The notes under the pieces are model-generated. The model was not told the DNA's origin, did not search any database, and saw only the letters and a program-made list of their open reading frames with translations. A stretch of 64,000 bases of DNA from Sporosarcina cyprini (GTDB taxonomy: Bacteria; Bacillota; Bacilli; Bacillales_A; Planococcaceae), in NCBI RefSeq assembly GCF_022048975.1, contig NZ_JAKMHX010000030.1, forward strand, positions 434,001-498,000, given 5' to 3'. Both the position numbers and the translations under genes were made by a program. Below, in pieces: positions 16,650-27,383 of this stretch. Each line of letters opens with the position of its first letter. Positions within the stretch are counted from its first letter, which is position 1.

Positions 16650-19286
16650 TCAGTTGACGGATTTGACATAATCATACACGGATTGAAGGGCTTCATCAAG
16701 TTTAGAAGCATCCTTCGCACCCGCCATCGCCATATCTGGACGTCCGCCGCCTTTTCCTCCGCATAATGAAGCTACATGATTGACGATTTTGCCGGCATGT
16801 AAGTTCCCAGATTTCAAATCGTCTGTTACACCTGCAGCAAGCATAACTTTGCCGTCCGAAGCGCCACCAAGAACGATAACTCCTTTAACGACTTTTTGTT
16901 TCAATTCATCAATCATCTGGCGCAAGCCGTTATTGTCTTTCACATCAACTCGTGCGGAAATGACCGTGACATCATCGATTTGTTCTGCGTTTGCCAGAAT
17001 ATCAGTCAGCTGGCTGTTGCCAAGCTTCGCAGCCAATGATTCATTCTCGCGTTGCAATTCTTTCAGATCGGCCAAAGTTGCGCCGACTTTAGTAACGATG
17101 TCCTTCGGATTTGATTTCAGCAAAGCTGACGCATTTGTAAGTAAAGCCTCTTCCGCTTTGAATGAAACATAAGCGTTTTTACCTGTTAAAGCTTCAATTC
17201 TGCGCGTACCTGCTCCGATACCGCCTTCCGACTCGATTTTAAACAGACCGATTTCAGCCGTTGTTGACACGTGGCAGCCGCCGCAAAGTTCAAGTGAATA
17301 GTTTCCGACCGATACGACGCGGACGATATCGCCATATTTTTCTCCGAAAAGAGCCATGGCGCCCATCTGCTTGGCTTCATCAATCGACTTTTGAGAAATA
17401 TCGACGTTGATATCTTCCCAGATTTTTTCATTCACTTTCCGTTCGATCGTTTCCAGCTCCTCTTTCGTTATTTGCCCGAAATGAGAGAAGTCAAACCGAA
17501 GACGATCCGGACCGACATAAGATCCGGCTTGGTTAACATGTTCACCGAGCACTTCTTTCAGCGCTTTGTGAAGCAAATGCGTTGCCGTATGGTTTTTAAT
17601 TGTCAGCTTACGGTCTTCTTCGTTGACCGTTGCCTTGGCAGCTGCTCCTGCCTGCACTTCGCCTGAACGGACTGTTGCTGTGTGCAAATGTTGTCCGTTC
17701 GGCGCTTTTTGTACGTCCTTCACATCGACAATGAACAGATCGTTGGAAAGAGTCCCTTTATCAGCAATTTGTCCACCGCTTTCCGCATAAAACGGCGTGC
17801 GGTCGAGAATGAACTGGATCTCTTGCCCTTCGGAAGCATGTTCCACAAGGCTGCCTTCTTGCAGCAGCGCAACAATTGTTGCATCACTTTCAAGCTGGCC
17901 ATATCCAATGAATTCGCTTTTCTCATGGATATTCCCAAGAACCTCTGACTGTACATGCATGCTGTCCACATCCTGGCGGGCAGCACGGGCACGGTTCCGT
18001 TGATTTTCCATTTCCTGATCAAAACCGGCACGGTCAACAGAGACTCCTGCTTCTTCTACATACTCCTCTGTCAATTCAAACGGGAAGCCGTACGTGTCAT
18101 ACAGTTTAAACGCATCCACACCGGAAACGACCGGATGATCGGATGTTTTCGCCTTTTCAATAATGCCTGATAGGATCGAGAGTCCTTCGTTCAATGTTTC
18201 GTGGAAGCGCACTTCCTCGTTTTTAATAACCTTCATGATAAACTCTTGTTTTTCCTTCACTTGCGGATAGAAGTCTTCCATGATTTCTCCTACAACTGGG
18301 ACGAGTTCATACATGAACGGCTTTTGGATTCCTAATTGTTTTGCATAACGGACTGCCCGGCGCAATAAACGGCGAAGGACATAGCCACGCCCTTCATTGG
18401 AAGGAAGCGCTCCGTCGCCAATTGCAAAAGCAACTGTACGAATATGGTCCGCAATGACTTTGAACGCTGTATCTTTCACAGCATCGGAACCATATGCTTC
18501 GCCAGACACCTTCTCAACGGAATGGATGATCGGCATAAACAGATCGGTATCAAAGTTGGTCGGAACGTCTTGAATGACAGATGCCATCCGTTCCAAGCCC
18601 ATGCCGGTATCAATGTTTTTCTTTGGAAGCGGCGTGTACGTATGATCCGGATTATGGTTGAATTCTGAAAAGACCAAATTCCAGATCTCCAAATATCTTT
18701 CGTTTTCTCCACCAGGGTACAGTTCAGGATCGGAGAAATCGTCGCCATAGGATGGACCGCGATCATAAAAGATTTCGGAGTTTGGACCGCTTGGGCCTTC
18801 ACCGATGTCCCAGAAGTTTCCTTCCAGACGAATGATCCGCTCTTCCGGAATGCCGATTTTGTCTTTCCAGATCATATACGCCTCTTCATCCTCCGGGTGA
18901 ACTGTAACAGAAAGCAAATCCGGATTAAAGCCGATCCACTTGTCGTCCGTCAGGAATTCCCATGCACGGACAATCGCTTCTTCTTTGAAGTAATCTCCGA
19001 TAGAGAAGTTGCCAAGCATTTCGAAGAACGTGTGGTGACGTGCCGTCTTTCCGACGTTCTCAATATCATTTGTCCGAATTGATTTTTGAGCGTTTACAAT
19101 CCGTGGATTGTCAGGAATTACCCGTCCATCGAAGTATTTCTTTAACGTAGCAACTCCACTGTTGATCCAAAGCAAAGAAGGATCATCAATTGGAACGAGG
19201 GGAGCGGATGGCTCTTCACTATGTCCATGCTCTTTAAAGTAATCCAAAAACATTTTACGAATTTGCGCAGCTGTCAATTTTTTCAT
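16650..19286 (-). CDS. alaS: Alanyl-tRNA synthetase
   Basis: An 878-residue class II synthetase with editing function. The catalytic domain fills the first ~460 residues ([41 protein letters not shown]). The editing domain has [16 protein letters not shown] and the CGGCHV zinc motif (Leu-Cys-Gly-Gly-Cys-His). A coiled coil and a C-terminal [11 protein letters not shown] segment follow. ATG 19286 follows TGGAGGTTAGTAAG. An upstream T-box riboswitch controls it. Confidence 0.98.
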   Translation of the reverse strand: MKKLTAAQIRKMFLDYFKEHGHSEEPSAPLVPIDDPSLLWINSGVATLKKYFDGRVIPDNPRIVNAQKSIRTNDIENVGKTARHHTFFEMLGNFSIGDYFKEEAIVRAWEFLTDDKWIGFNPDLLSVTVHPEDEEAYMIWKDKIGIPEERIIRLEGNFWDIGEGPSGPNSEIFYDRGPSYGDDFSDPELYPGGENERYLEIWNLVFSEFNHNPDHTYTPLPKKNIDTGMGLERMASVIQDVPTNFDTDLFMPIIHSVEKVSGEAYGSDAVKDTAFKVIADHIRTVAFAIGDGALPSNEGRGYVLRRLLRRAVRYAKQLGIQKPFMYELVPVVGEIMEDFYPQVKEKQEFIMKVIKNEEVRFHETLNEGLSILSGIIEKAKTSDHPVVSGVDAFKLYDTYGFPFELTEEYVEEAGVSVDRAGFDQEMENQRNRARAARQDVDSMHVQSEVLGNIHEKSEFIGYGQLESDATIVALLQEGSLVEHASEGQEIQFILDRTPFYAESGGQIADKGTLSNDLFIVDVKDVQKAPNGQHLHTATVRSGEVQAGAAAKATVNEEDRKLTIKNHTATHLLHKALKEVLGEHVNQAGSYVGPDRLRFDFSHFGQITKEELETIERKVNEKIWEDINVDISQKSIDEAKQMGAMALFGEKYGDIVRVVSVGNYSLELCGGCHVSTTAEIGLFKIESEGGIGAGTRRIEALTGKNAYVSFKAEEALLTNASALLKSNPKDIVTKVGATLADLKELQRENESLAAKLGNSQLTDILANAEQIDDVTVISARVDVKDNNGLRQMIDELKQKVVKGVIVLGGASDGKVMLAAGVTDDLKSGNLHAGKIVNHVASLCGGKGGGRPDMAMAGAKDASKLDEALQSVYDYVKSVN

Positions 19287-19329
19287 CTTACTAACCTCCA
19301 TTCAATTTTTCCGAAAGGTACGCCGAAAA

Positions 19330-19562
19330 ATAAAAAAACTCCGCCCCTCAAAGGGACGAAGTGAATTTTCGCGGTACCACCCTAATTTACCGAATAGAAA
19401 ATATCCGGTATCTCAGAAGCCTTAACGTGGCAAACGGCAATGATTAGTTGCACTCCAGAGTAGCGTTCCGACATATTCGCCATGAGAACCTTTTCAGCCA
19501 CGAGGTTCCTCTCTTTTCAAGCGATATAAGCGTACTGTCTCCTTCAACGCATTACGTATGAT
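19330..19562 (-). promoter_or_regulatory. T-box riboswitch, alanine type
   Basis: The minus strand carries the T-box sequence AGGGTGGTACCGCG (19370-19383), which forms the antiterminator with uncharged tRNA. It is followed by a terminator hairpin (CTTCGTCCC TTTGA GGGGCGGAG at about 19338-19363) and seven Ts. Stem I lies upstream, with GCT at 19462-19464 followed by A and CTCTGGAG, in the usual specifier position; GCU is an alanine codon. Uncharged tRNA-Ala should therefore permit read-through into alaS. Confidence 0.93.
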
Positions 19563-19568
19563 ACTCGA

Positions 19569-19597
19569 ATTATAGGGAATTATTGTTGGCCTGTCAA
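19569..19597 (-). promoter_or_regulatory. Sigma-A promoter of the alaS T-box transcript
   Basis: Perfect consensus on the minus strand: TTGACA (19592-19597), 17-base spacer, TATAAT (19569-19574). The -35 box overlaps the last codons and stop of recD2. Confidence 0.9.
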
Positions 19598-22110
19598 TCC
19601 GTGGCCTCCATAAAGTTATAAGGCGTCAATCCTTGCATGCCAATCATCGGATCAATTGACAGGACATTGTCCCTCGTCAATTGCATATTGTCCGGACTCT
19701 CTGCCCTTACCTCTTCCTGCCTGTTTCCGTCTGTCGGCTCTGTTGCAGGTTCTTTCCCCTCGTGAGCAGGCAAGGACTCTTCAGCCTTTTCTACAGTTGC
19801 ATCCGCTGCAAGAGATTCTTCCGGTATGTCCTCACCTGCCGGCAGTTCGCCAAGCTGAAGCCGCTGTTTGAGGGTCGTCTGGCGTGCCAGTTCGTCCGTC
19901 CTGCTAATTCCTTCCCTGAATTCCGCCGGTTCTCCGCAAAGTATCAAGAAATTTTTAGCACGGGTAATTCCGGTGTAAAGCAAGTTGCGCCGCAGCATTT
20001 TCCGGTAACTTCTGACGACTGGCATAATGACAGTCGGGAATTCGCTGCCCTGTGACTTATGGATGGAACAGCAATAAGCCAATGTAATTTGATTCAAATC
20101 GTTTCGTTCGTATGTGACTTCTATGCCGTCGTACGAGACGACGAGCATTTCTTTCTTGTCGACCGTTTCCTTCGCCTTCAAGATTGCAATGACTTCTCCC
20201 ATATCCCCGTTGAATACATTGCTTTCCGGTTGATTGACAAGCTGAAGCACTTTGTCCCCGATCCGGTAGATCATATCCCCAAATACGACTTCTTTCCGAT
20301 CGGGACCTGGCGGATTGACCATCTCTTGGATCATTTTATTCAAGCCATCAATGCCAGCTGTACCTTTATACATTGGCGCAAGCACCTGGATGTCTTTAAT
20401 GGAATGGCCCTTTGCTAATGCATTCTTCAGCACTTGCTCCACGACATTCATGATCTGATCCCCATTCGAGCGGATAAACGAACGGTCTGATGTCTTTTTG
20501 ATTAGATTGTCATCCCATTCAGAACGCTTGATCATGTGAGCCATTTCAATAATCGTGGAACCCGCGCTTTGCCGGTAGATTTCTTTCAATTCAACGACCG
20601 GAATTTTTCCGGACTCCAGCATATCCTTCAAGACTTGTCCCGGTCCTACAGGCGGCAGCTGATCCTGGTCACCTACAAACAAGATTTGGATATCATCGTC
20701 CAGCGCTTTCAGCAACTGATGAGCAAGCCATGTATCGACCATCGACATCTCGTCAATAATCAACAGCCTGCCTTCGACTTCCCTGCCTTCCGCTTCATCT
20801 TTTTCCTGTCCAGTGAAGCCGAGAAGACGATGGATAGTCATCGCTGGAAGTCCAGTCGATTCGGACATCCGTTTTGCCGCCCGTCCTGTTGGGGCTGCCA
20901 ATACAATCGGAAAAGGTTCCTGCTTTTTGGCATATTCCTTCGGATCTAGGGAAAGTCCGTGCAGTTCCGCATACACTTCGACAAGTCCCCTAATGACTGT
21001 CGTTTTTCCGGTACCAGGACCGCCTGTCAAAATCATGACAGACGAATGAAGGGCCGTTTGTATAGCAGCTGCCTGAGTTTCGGCATACGTCACGCCGAGC
21101 CGTTCCTCCGCTTCCCCGATCGCCTTCCTAACTTCGGAAGCAGGAAACGCATCCGCTTTCTCGCTTTCCAACAACCGGTCTAGTTTCGAGGCAATGCCAA
21201 GCTCAGAAAAGTAGAGGGAAGGGATGTACAGTTTGCGTTCCTCGGCGCATAGCTTGGATTCTTCCACCAACTCAATGATTGACTGGGAAATGCGGTCAAA
21301 AGGAATCTCCTCCGGCTGACTTACTTCCAGCATGCGCTTGACTTCGGGCAAGACATCATTTGCGAGCAAATAAACATGGCCCGCTGATTGGACCGCTTGA
21401 TTCATATAGTGCAAAATAGCCGCTTTCACACGGGACGGATGCTGCCCGGTCATGCCAAGCTGCCTGCCGAGCTCATCCGCCCGCTGAAAGCCGATTCCTT
21501 CTATTTCTTCAATGAGACGATACGGATTTTCAGTTAATCGCTCAATCGATTCCTCGCGATATGTTTGGTAAATCCGCATGGCGAGTTGGGGGCCGAACCC
21601 CCACTCATTCAGCTGGACGATTGTCCTCTCGAGACCTAAGTTCTGCTGAAGCACGGAAGTTAGCGTTTCTTTCCGTTCATCCGATAGCTTCGGTATAGCG
21701 TCGAGCACAGAGGGATTTTCCACTATTTTTCGAATGGCGTCTTTTCCAAGCGTCTTAACAATCGTATCCGCAGTCTTTCTGCCAATGCCCGGAAAGAGAT
21801 CCCCCGACAGATAATGAACAAGACCATCCTCCGTCTCAGGCATCTCCTTCGAAAAGGTCATGACATCGAACTGCTCGCCGTATGTATTGTGTTTGACAAG
21901 CCGTCCTGTGAAGCGGTATTCCTCATTTTCCGTCAGCTGTGGAAAGTTCCCTTTGATCACAATCTCTTTGTCACCATACCCACAATTCGTCTTGCTGATT
22001 TTCAGCTTGGCTATCGTAAACAGATTGGTGGGATTATGGAAGATCGTAACGACCGGACGTCCGACCAAAAAAACTTCCTCTTTCCTATCGTTGTCGAATA
22101 ACTCTTCCAT
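19594..22110 (-). CDS. recD2: RecD2-type ATP-dependent DNA helicase
   Basis: An 838-residue SF1B helicase (YrrC) that works without RecBC in DNA repair and replication stress. An N-terminal OB-like region is followed by helix-hairpin-helix motifs (SGDLFPGIGRKTADTIV, LIEEIEGIGFQRAD). The helicase core has the P-loop LTGGPGTGKTTV, Walker B LLIIDEMSMVD, and the C-terminal CCSIHKSQGSEFPTVI and NLLYTGITRAK motifs. The last ~90 residues are acidic and repetitive in E, A and P. ATG 22110 is 7 bases after GGCGGTG; an ATG two codons earlier is closer than ideal. Confidence 0.95.
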   Translation of the reverse strand: MEELFDNDRKEEVFLVGRPVVTIFHNPTNLFTIAKLKISKTNCGYGDKEIVIKGNFPQLTENEEYRFTGRLVKHNTYGEQFDVMTFSKEMPETEDGLVHYLSGDLFPGIGRKTADTIVKTLGKDAIRKIVENPSVLDAIPKLSDERKETLTSVLQQNLGLERTIVQLNEWGFGPQLAMRIYQTYREESIERLTENPYRLIEEIEGIGFQRADELGRQLGMTGQHPSRVKAAILHYMNQAVQSAGHVYLLANDVLPEVKRMLEVSQPEEIPFDRISQSIIELVEESKLCAEERKLYIPSLYFSELGIASKLDRLLESEKADAFPASEVRKAIGEAEERLGVTYAETQAAAIQTALHSSVMILTGGPGTGKTTVIRGLVEVYAELHGLSLDPKEYAKKQEPFPIVLAAPTGRAAKRMSESTGLPAMTIHRLLGFTGQEKDEAEGREVEGRLLIIDEMSMVDTWLAHQLLKALDDDIQILFVGDQDQLPPVGPGQVLKDMLESGKIPVVELKEIYRQSAGSTIIEMAHMIKRSEWDDNLIKKTSDRSFIRSNGDQIMNVVEQVLKNALAKGHSIKDIQVLAPMYKGTAGIDGLNKMIQEMVNPPGPDRKEVVFGDMIYRIGDKVLQLVNQPESNVFNGDMGEVIAILKAKETVDKKEMLVVSYDGIEVTYERNDLNQITLAYCCSIHKSQGSEFPTVIMPVVRSYRKMLRRNLLYTGITRAKNFLILCGEPAEFREGISRTDELARQTTLKQRLQLGELPAGEDIPEESLAADATVEKAEESLPAHEGKEPATEPTDGNRQEEVRAESPDNMQLTRDNVLSIDPMIGMQGLTPYNFMEATD

Positions 22111-22138
22111 ATTCATTCACCGCCTTACCTGTAATCTA

Positions 22139-22804
22139 TTACTTATCAGCTTCGCCTTGCTTGATCATGTCATAAATATATTTCGATTGGACATGGTCTG
22201 GCTCGATCGTGAAGGCACGTTCCAAATGATAAAGTGCATCTTCCTTCTGATCGGTCGACACCGCATAAACCATCCCTAAATTATAATGTGCATCTGGATG
22301 TTCGGGATCTTTCTCGACCAATTCACGCAGCACTTTTTCGGCTTCCTTAAATAATTCCAATTTAGCTAGAAGAATTCCGTACGAAAGCTGAATTTCCAAA
22401 TCTTCTGGAGCGAGTTCAAGAGCACGCTGCATATAAGGCAGCGCCAACTTTTCATTGCCTCCCTGCTCCAGGCTTTTGCCGAGCATGAAATAGGCGTCCG
22501 CCTGCTCCATGCCGCTCCGCACTGCCTTTTCATACAATTTGGCCGCTTCTTCAAAACGCCCATTATTGTAATAAAGATTGGCGAGCCCATAATAGGCTGT
22601 GACCGCCTCCTCGTCCAGCGTTAATGCTTTTTGGAAAAAACGCTCCGCCCGTTCCACATCGCCGACAGCTGTGAAGACATTTCCTAAATTGATATAGCCA
22701 ACTGGATTGTCAGGCTCCTGCTCAGCTGCCTTCACAAATGCTTCAATTGCTTTCTCATATTCACCTTGCTGTAAGGATTGAATTCCTATTTCGTTATATT
22801 CCAT
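22139..22804 (-). CDS. yrrB: Tetratricopeptide repeat protein (YrrB-like)
   Basis: A 221-residue protein built almost entirely of about six 34-residue TPR units, each with the W/Y-x-x-L/I-G...A-Y...F-x-K-A-L pattern (for example NPVGYINLGNVFTAVGDVER). No signal peptide or membrane segment, so it is a cytoplasmic scaffold. B. subtilis yrrB lies in the same place between mnmA and recD2. Partners are unknown. Confidence 0.88.
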   Translation of the reverse strand: MEYNEIGIQSLQQGEYEKAIEAFVKAAEQEPDNPVGYINLGNVFTAVGDVERAERFFQKALTLDEEAVTAYYGLANLYYNNGRFEEAAKLYEKAVRSGMEQADAYFMLGKSLEQGGNEKLALPYMQRALELAPEDLEIQLSYGILLAKLELFKEAEKVLRELVEKDPEHPDAHYNLGMVYAVSTDQKEDALYHLERAFTIEPDHVQSKYIYDMIKQGEADK

Positions 22805-22817
22805 CGTTTACCTTCCC

Positions 22818-23954
<1,137 letters not shown>

Positions 23955-23962
23955 TTATCTTT

Positions 23963-25105
23963 TCAATTCACGAGACGTTGTATAACCCGAGCCACCCTTT
24001 CGGCCGCATCTGCGACCTTCTCTTCATCCAAACCATAGCCGAAACTGAAACGGACCGAATTTCGCAATTTTGGAGATTCTTTTCCGCAAATTGCTGTGAG
24101 TACATGGGAAGGATCCAATGAGCCTGCTGTACAAGCCGAACCGCTTGAGACAGCCACACCTTCCATATCCAAATTGACGAGCAATGATTCGATATCCGTA
24201 CCCGGGAAACTGATATTTACAATATGGGGCAGTCTTTCAGTATTTCCTGCATTCACCTCATAAGCAATGGAATGCTTGTCCAGAACAGAGAGAAGTGTGG
24301 AGACATACATTTCATATGCCTGACGGTTCGCCTCCATGCCAGCTTGTGCAAGTTCCACAGCTTTTGCAAACCCAGCCATCGCCGTCACATTTTCCGTGCC
24401 GGCCCTGCGTTTTCGTTCCTGCTCTCCTCCAAATAGAAGAGGCGTTGTATTCATGCCTTTTCGCTGATAAAGTAAACCGATCCCTTTCGGACCATTTAGT
24501 TTATGTGCAGAGGCGGATAGCAAATCGACGCCTAATTCATTCACATCAATCGGCAGAATGCCGAATGCCTGCACTGCGTCCGTATGGAAAGCCGCCTGAT
24601 GGTCTTTAAGAAGCGTTCCGATTTCACGGATTGGCTGGATTGTTCCAACTTCATTGTTGCCGAGCATGATTGTTACGAGTATCGTCCGATCGGTCAGTGC
24701 TTGTTCCACTTGCCAAGCCTGGACACGGCCGTCTTCATCCACTGGAAGATAGGTCACGTCATAGCCTTGTTTCTCAAGCATCTGGCATGTATGAAGAACG
24801 GCATGATGCTCGATATTCGTTGTAATAATATGATTTCCTTTTTCCTTCATGGCGGTTGCGGTTCCGACAATTGCAATATTATCAGCCTCCGTGCCGCCGG
24901 ATGTAAAGATGATCTCTACTGGGTCCGCGTGAATGGCCCGGGCAATCGTTTTTCTGGCATCATCGACTACTTTTCTGGCCGTCCGACCATAGTGGTGAAT
25001 GCTAGATGGATTTCCGAAGACCGTGTTCATCGTATCCATATACGTCTTCGCCACTTTAGGATGGATAGGCGTTGTGGCCGCATGGTCAAGATAGATTGTA
25101 TCCAT
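23963..25105 (-). CDS. Cysteine desulfurase (YrvO/NifS type)
   Basis: A 380-residue PLP enzyme that takes sulfur from cysteine and leaves alanine. It has the DHAATTP start, the lysine that binds PLP in LSASAHKLNGPKG, and the sulfur-carrying cysteine in VSSGSACTAGSLDPSHV. Directly upstream of mnmA, 11 bases apart, which fits a dedicated sulfur donor for tRNA thiolation. ATG 25105 follows AAAAGGAGTTTTTCAA. It follows cymR by 14 bases. Confidence 0.96.
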   Translation of the reverse strand: MDTIYLDHAATTPIHPKVAKTYMDTMNTVFGNPSSIHHYGRTARKVVDDARKTIARAIHADPVEIIFTSGGTEADNIAIVGTATAMKEKGNHIITTNIEHHAVLHTCQMLEKQGYDVTYLPVDEDGRVQAWQVEQALTDRTILVTIMLGNNEVGTIQPIREIGTLLKDHQAAFHTDAVQAFGILPIDVNELGVDLLSASAHKLNGPKGIGLLYQRKGMNTTPLLFGGEQERKRRAGTENVTAMAGFAKAVELAQAGMEANRQAYEMYVSTLLSVLDKHSIAYEVNAGNTERLPHIVNISFPGTDIESLLVNLDMEGVAVSSGSACTAGSLDPSHVLTAICGKESPKLRNSVRFSFGYGLDEEKVADAAERVARVIQRLVN

Positions 25106-25119
25106 TTGAAAAACTCCTT

Positions 25120-25539
25120 TTAAATGTAAAACATATACCCTTCAGGTTCTGGCGCTCTATCCGAGTCAATTAAATCTTCAATCGTTGTCGTATCGAGGAC
25201 GCCCCGGATCGCCTCGCCGATGCGATGCCATAATTCCTGCTGCGGCACATCATCCTCATCCATATCCTCAATGAGTTGAATTGGGCCTTCTAATACGCGG
25301 ATGACATCCCCCGCAGTAATTTCATTTGGCGCTTTTGCCAATTTATAACCGCCATATGCTCCCCGGACGCTTTTCACTACACCGCTATTCCGCAAAGGCG
25401 GAATTAACTGTTCCAAGTAGGCTTCAGATAGATTATGTTCTTCTGCTATTTTTCGTAAAGGCAATGGGCCTTCCCCATAGTTTCTGCCGAGTTCAACGAC
25501 AATCGTCAATCCATATCGGCCTTTTGTAGATATTCTCAT
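25120..25539 (-). CDS. cymR: CymR, Rrf2-family regulator of cysteine metabolism
   Basis: A 139-residue repressor of cysteine uptake and synthesis genes; in B. subtilis it acts with CysK as sensor. The Rrf2 start MRISTKGRYGLTIVVELG and the wing VKSVRGAYGGYKLAK match CymR closely, and the end EPEGYMFYI matches too. It lacks the three cysteines of iron-sulfur Rrf2 proteins, as CymR does. ATG 25539 is chosen; the frame is open 17 codons further, but those lie at or upstream of the likely transcription start. Confidence 0.95.
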   Translation of the reverse strand: MRISTKGRYGLTIVVELGRNYGEGPLPLRKIAEEHNLSEAYLEQLIPPLRNSGVVKSVRGAYGGYKLAKAPNEITAGDVIRVLEGPIQLIEDMDEDDVPQQELWHRIGEAIRGVLDTTTIEDLIDSDRAPEPEGYMFYI

Positions 25540-25576
25540 CGTATCCAACAGTCCTTTTTCTCGAATTGCTTCAAAC

Positions 25577-25585
25577 ATTATAGCA
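25577..25585 (-). promoter_or_regulatory. Extended -10 promoter of cymR
   Basis: Minus strand TGCTATAAT, extended -10 with no clear -35. It is 38 bases from the cymR start and back-to-back with the rarA promoter. Confidence 0.6.
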
Positions 25586-25609
25586 TACAACAGGGCGCTC
25601 TTCCTCCAT

Positions 25610-25639
25610 ATGACTTCATTCAGAACCTCATGCTATAAT
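25610..25639 (+). promoter_or_regulatory. Extended -10 promoter of rarA
   Basis: Plus strand TGCTATAAT (25631-25639) with ATGACT at 25610-25615 as a partial -35, 18-base spacer. It is 32 bases ahead of the rarA start. Confidence 0.65.
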
Positions 25640-25670
25640 AGAAGGAACAGATGTACGAGGAGTGATCGTT

Positions 25671-26954
25671 TTGCATAATGAACCGTTGGCGTATCGAATG
25701 CGCCCGCGAACGATAGATGAAATAGCCGGACAACAACATATTATCGGCGAGAAGACCTCGCTCTATCGGATGGTGAAAAACGGCCATGTCCCCTCGATGC
25801 TTTTATACGGTGAGCCGGGCATCGGAAAGACATCGTTAGCACATGCGATTGCCGGGACTAGCGAATTGCCGTTTATTGCCTTGAATGCGACCGTTTCAGG
25901 AAAGAAGGATGTGGAAGATGTCGTTGCGGAAGCGCGCATAACAGGAAAAGTGCTGTTATTCCTGGATGAAATTCATCGTTTCAATAAATTGCAGCAGGAC
26001 ACGTTGCTTCCCCACGTAGAAAGCGGCTCAATTGTACTTATCGGGGCAACGACGGAGAACCCTTTTCATGATGTGAACCCCGCCATCCGTTCAAGATGCG
26101 GAGAAATCCTTCAATTGAAACGGCTTGACGCCGCAGATCTGGAGAAATTATTGAACCGGGCGCTTCAAGATGAAGACCGGGGACTGGGCAAGATGAATAT
26201 CTCGATCGAAGAAAGCCAAGTAAAGCGGATTGCCGAAGGGGTCAACGGAGATGCCCGTAAAGCACTGACAGTCTTGGAATCCGTCGTGTCCGCGAGTGAT
26301 GAGGAAGATGGACAAGTCGTGATCGAAGATTGGCTGATTGATAATTTGATTGGCAGAATTGGCTTAGTTGGAGATAAAAAAGGTTCGCACCATTATAACT
26401 TGTTATCGGCTCTCCAAAAATCCGTCCGAGGCAGCGATGTCAATGCCGCAGTCTATTATTTGGCCCATCTCCTAGAAACGGGTGATCTCGTCGCCGTTTC
26501 CCGAAGGCTGCTCGTTATGGCTTATGAAGATATCGGCCTGGCAGATCCAAATGTCGGACCCCATGTGCTTGCCGCCACGGAAGCAGCCGTCCGGCTCGGC
26601 ATGCCCGAAGCGAGGATTCCTCTATCGAATGCCGTCATCGAGATGTGCCTTGCGTCCAAATCGAATTCTGCCTACCTGGCAATCGACGCGGCGACGAAAG
26701 CGTTACACGAAGGCCAGACCGGTGATATCCCGCCTCATTTACGGGACGCACACTATGCGGGCGCTGCCGCACTGGGACATGTCGGCTACCAATACCCGCA
26801 TGACCACCCGATTGGTTCCTTTGGCGGATGGGTCAACCAGCAGTACTTGCCGGATTCAATCGCTCATATGGAATTTTACAAACCCGTCATTGCAGGCGAA
26901 GAGAAAAGGATGGCCGGCATTTATGATAAGTTGAAAGAGTTTCGGAAGAAATGA
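25671..26954 (+). CDS. rarA: Replication-associated AAA+ recombination protein RarA/MgsA
   Basis: A 427-residue clamp-loader-like ATPase acting at stalled replication forks. Walker A LYGEPGIGKTSLAHAIAG, Walker B VLLFLDEIHRFNK, sensor ATTENPFHDVNPAIRSR, and a C-terminal MgsA domain (DIPPHLRDAHYAGAAALGH, WVNQQYLP). TTG 25671 is the likely start since AGGAGTGA lies about 6 bases ahead; GTG 25662 overlaps that site. Divergent from cymR, as in B. subtilis (yrvN). Confidence 0.95.
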   Translation: MHNEPLAYRMRPRTIDEIAGQQHIIGEKTSLYRMVKNGHVPSMLLYGEPGIGKTSLAHAIAGTSELPFIALNATVSGKKDVEDVVAEARITGKVLLFLDEIHRFNKLQQDTLLPHVESGSIVLIGATTENPFHDVNPAIRSRCGEILQLKRLDAADLEKLLNRALQDEDRGLGKMNISIEESQVKRIAEGVNGDARKALTVLESVVSASDEEDGQVVIEDWLIDNLIGRIGLVGDKKGSHHYNLLSALQKSVRGSDVNAAVYYLAHLLETGDLVAVSRRLLVMAYEDIGLADPNVGPHVLAATEAAVRLGMPEARIPLSNAVIEMCLASKSNSAYLAIDAATKALHEGQTGDIPPHLRDAHYAGAAALGHVGYQYPHDHPIGSFGGWVNQQYLPDSIAHMEFYKPVIAGEEKRMAGIYDKLKEFRKK

Positions 26955-26981
26955 TGATTTGGTTATGATAGTTTATAGAGA

Positions 26982-27022
26982 AGCATTTTCTGTTTATAAG
27001 TGAACAGAAAATGCTTTTTTTA
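26982..27022 (+). terminator. Terminator after rarA
   Basis: AGCATTTTCTGTT / AACAGAAAATGCT hairpin with a short loop, then seven Ts. Confidence 0.9.
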
Positions 27023-27112
27023 TAAGGTTGGCTCTGACGTTTTCAATTTTAGTTGCAAGGGGATGAGCTCGGTAGTTCCGGTAGGCCGTTTGTAATCGTT
27101 TAAGCCAAACCT

Positions 27113-27295
27113 GTATGCGTGGCTGTTCTCGTTTATGGGCGGGTAAAAGACCGGTATGCGCGGCTGTTCTCGTTTATGCGCGGGTAACAGACCGGTATGC
27201 GCGACTGTTCTCGTTTATGCGCGGGTAACCAGCCGGTATGCGTGGAGGTCTCACTAGTATGCGCGGCTGCTCCTGTGCATGTGCGCGGGCACCGG
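27113..27295. repeat. 41-bp tandem repeat patch, GTATGCGCGG family
   Basis: Three full 41-bp units start at 27113, 27154 and 27195, then a 21-bp half unit at 27236 and a diverged unit at 27257. Each unit holds two copies of a TATGCGCGG core about 20 bases apart. It lies between the convergent ends of rarA and cheV. No coding frame with a ribosome binding site runs through it. A related array is at 50741. Confidence 0.9.
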
Positions 27296-27301
27296 TCAAT
27301 C

Positions 27302-27345
27302 AAAAAACGCGAACAGACCGACTGTTGCTCGTCGTTCTGTTCGCG
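27302..27345 (-). terminator. Terminator after cheV
   Basis: Minus-strand stem CGCGAACAGA / TCTGTTCGCG around an 18-base loop, followed by six Ts. Confidence 0.85.
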
Positions 27346-27383
27346 GCAGATTTATCTTAGGTTTGTCTATTGTTCCTTCGAAA

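Noticed and set aside
27113..27295. Possible CRISPR array
   Set aside because: Units are contiguous tandem repeats with no unique spacers, no leader and no cas genes nearby.
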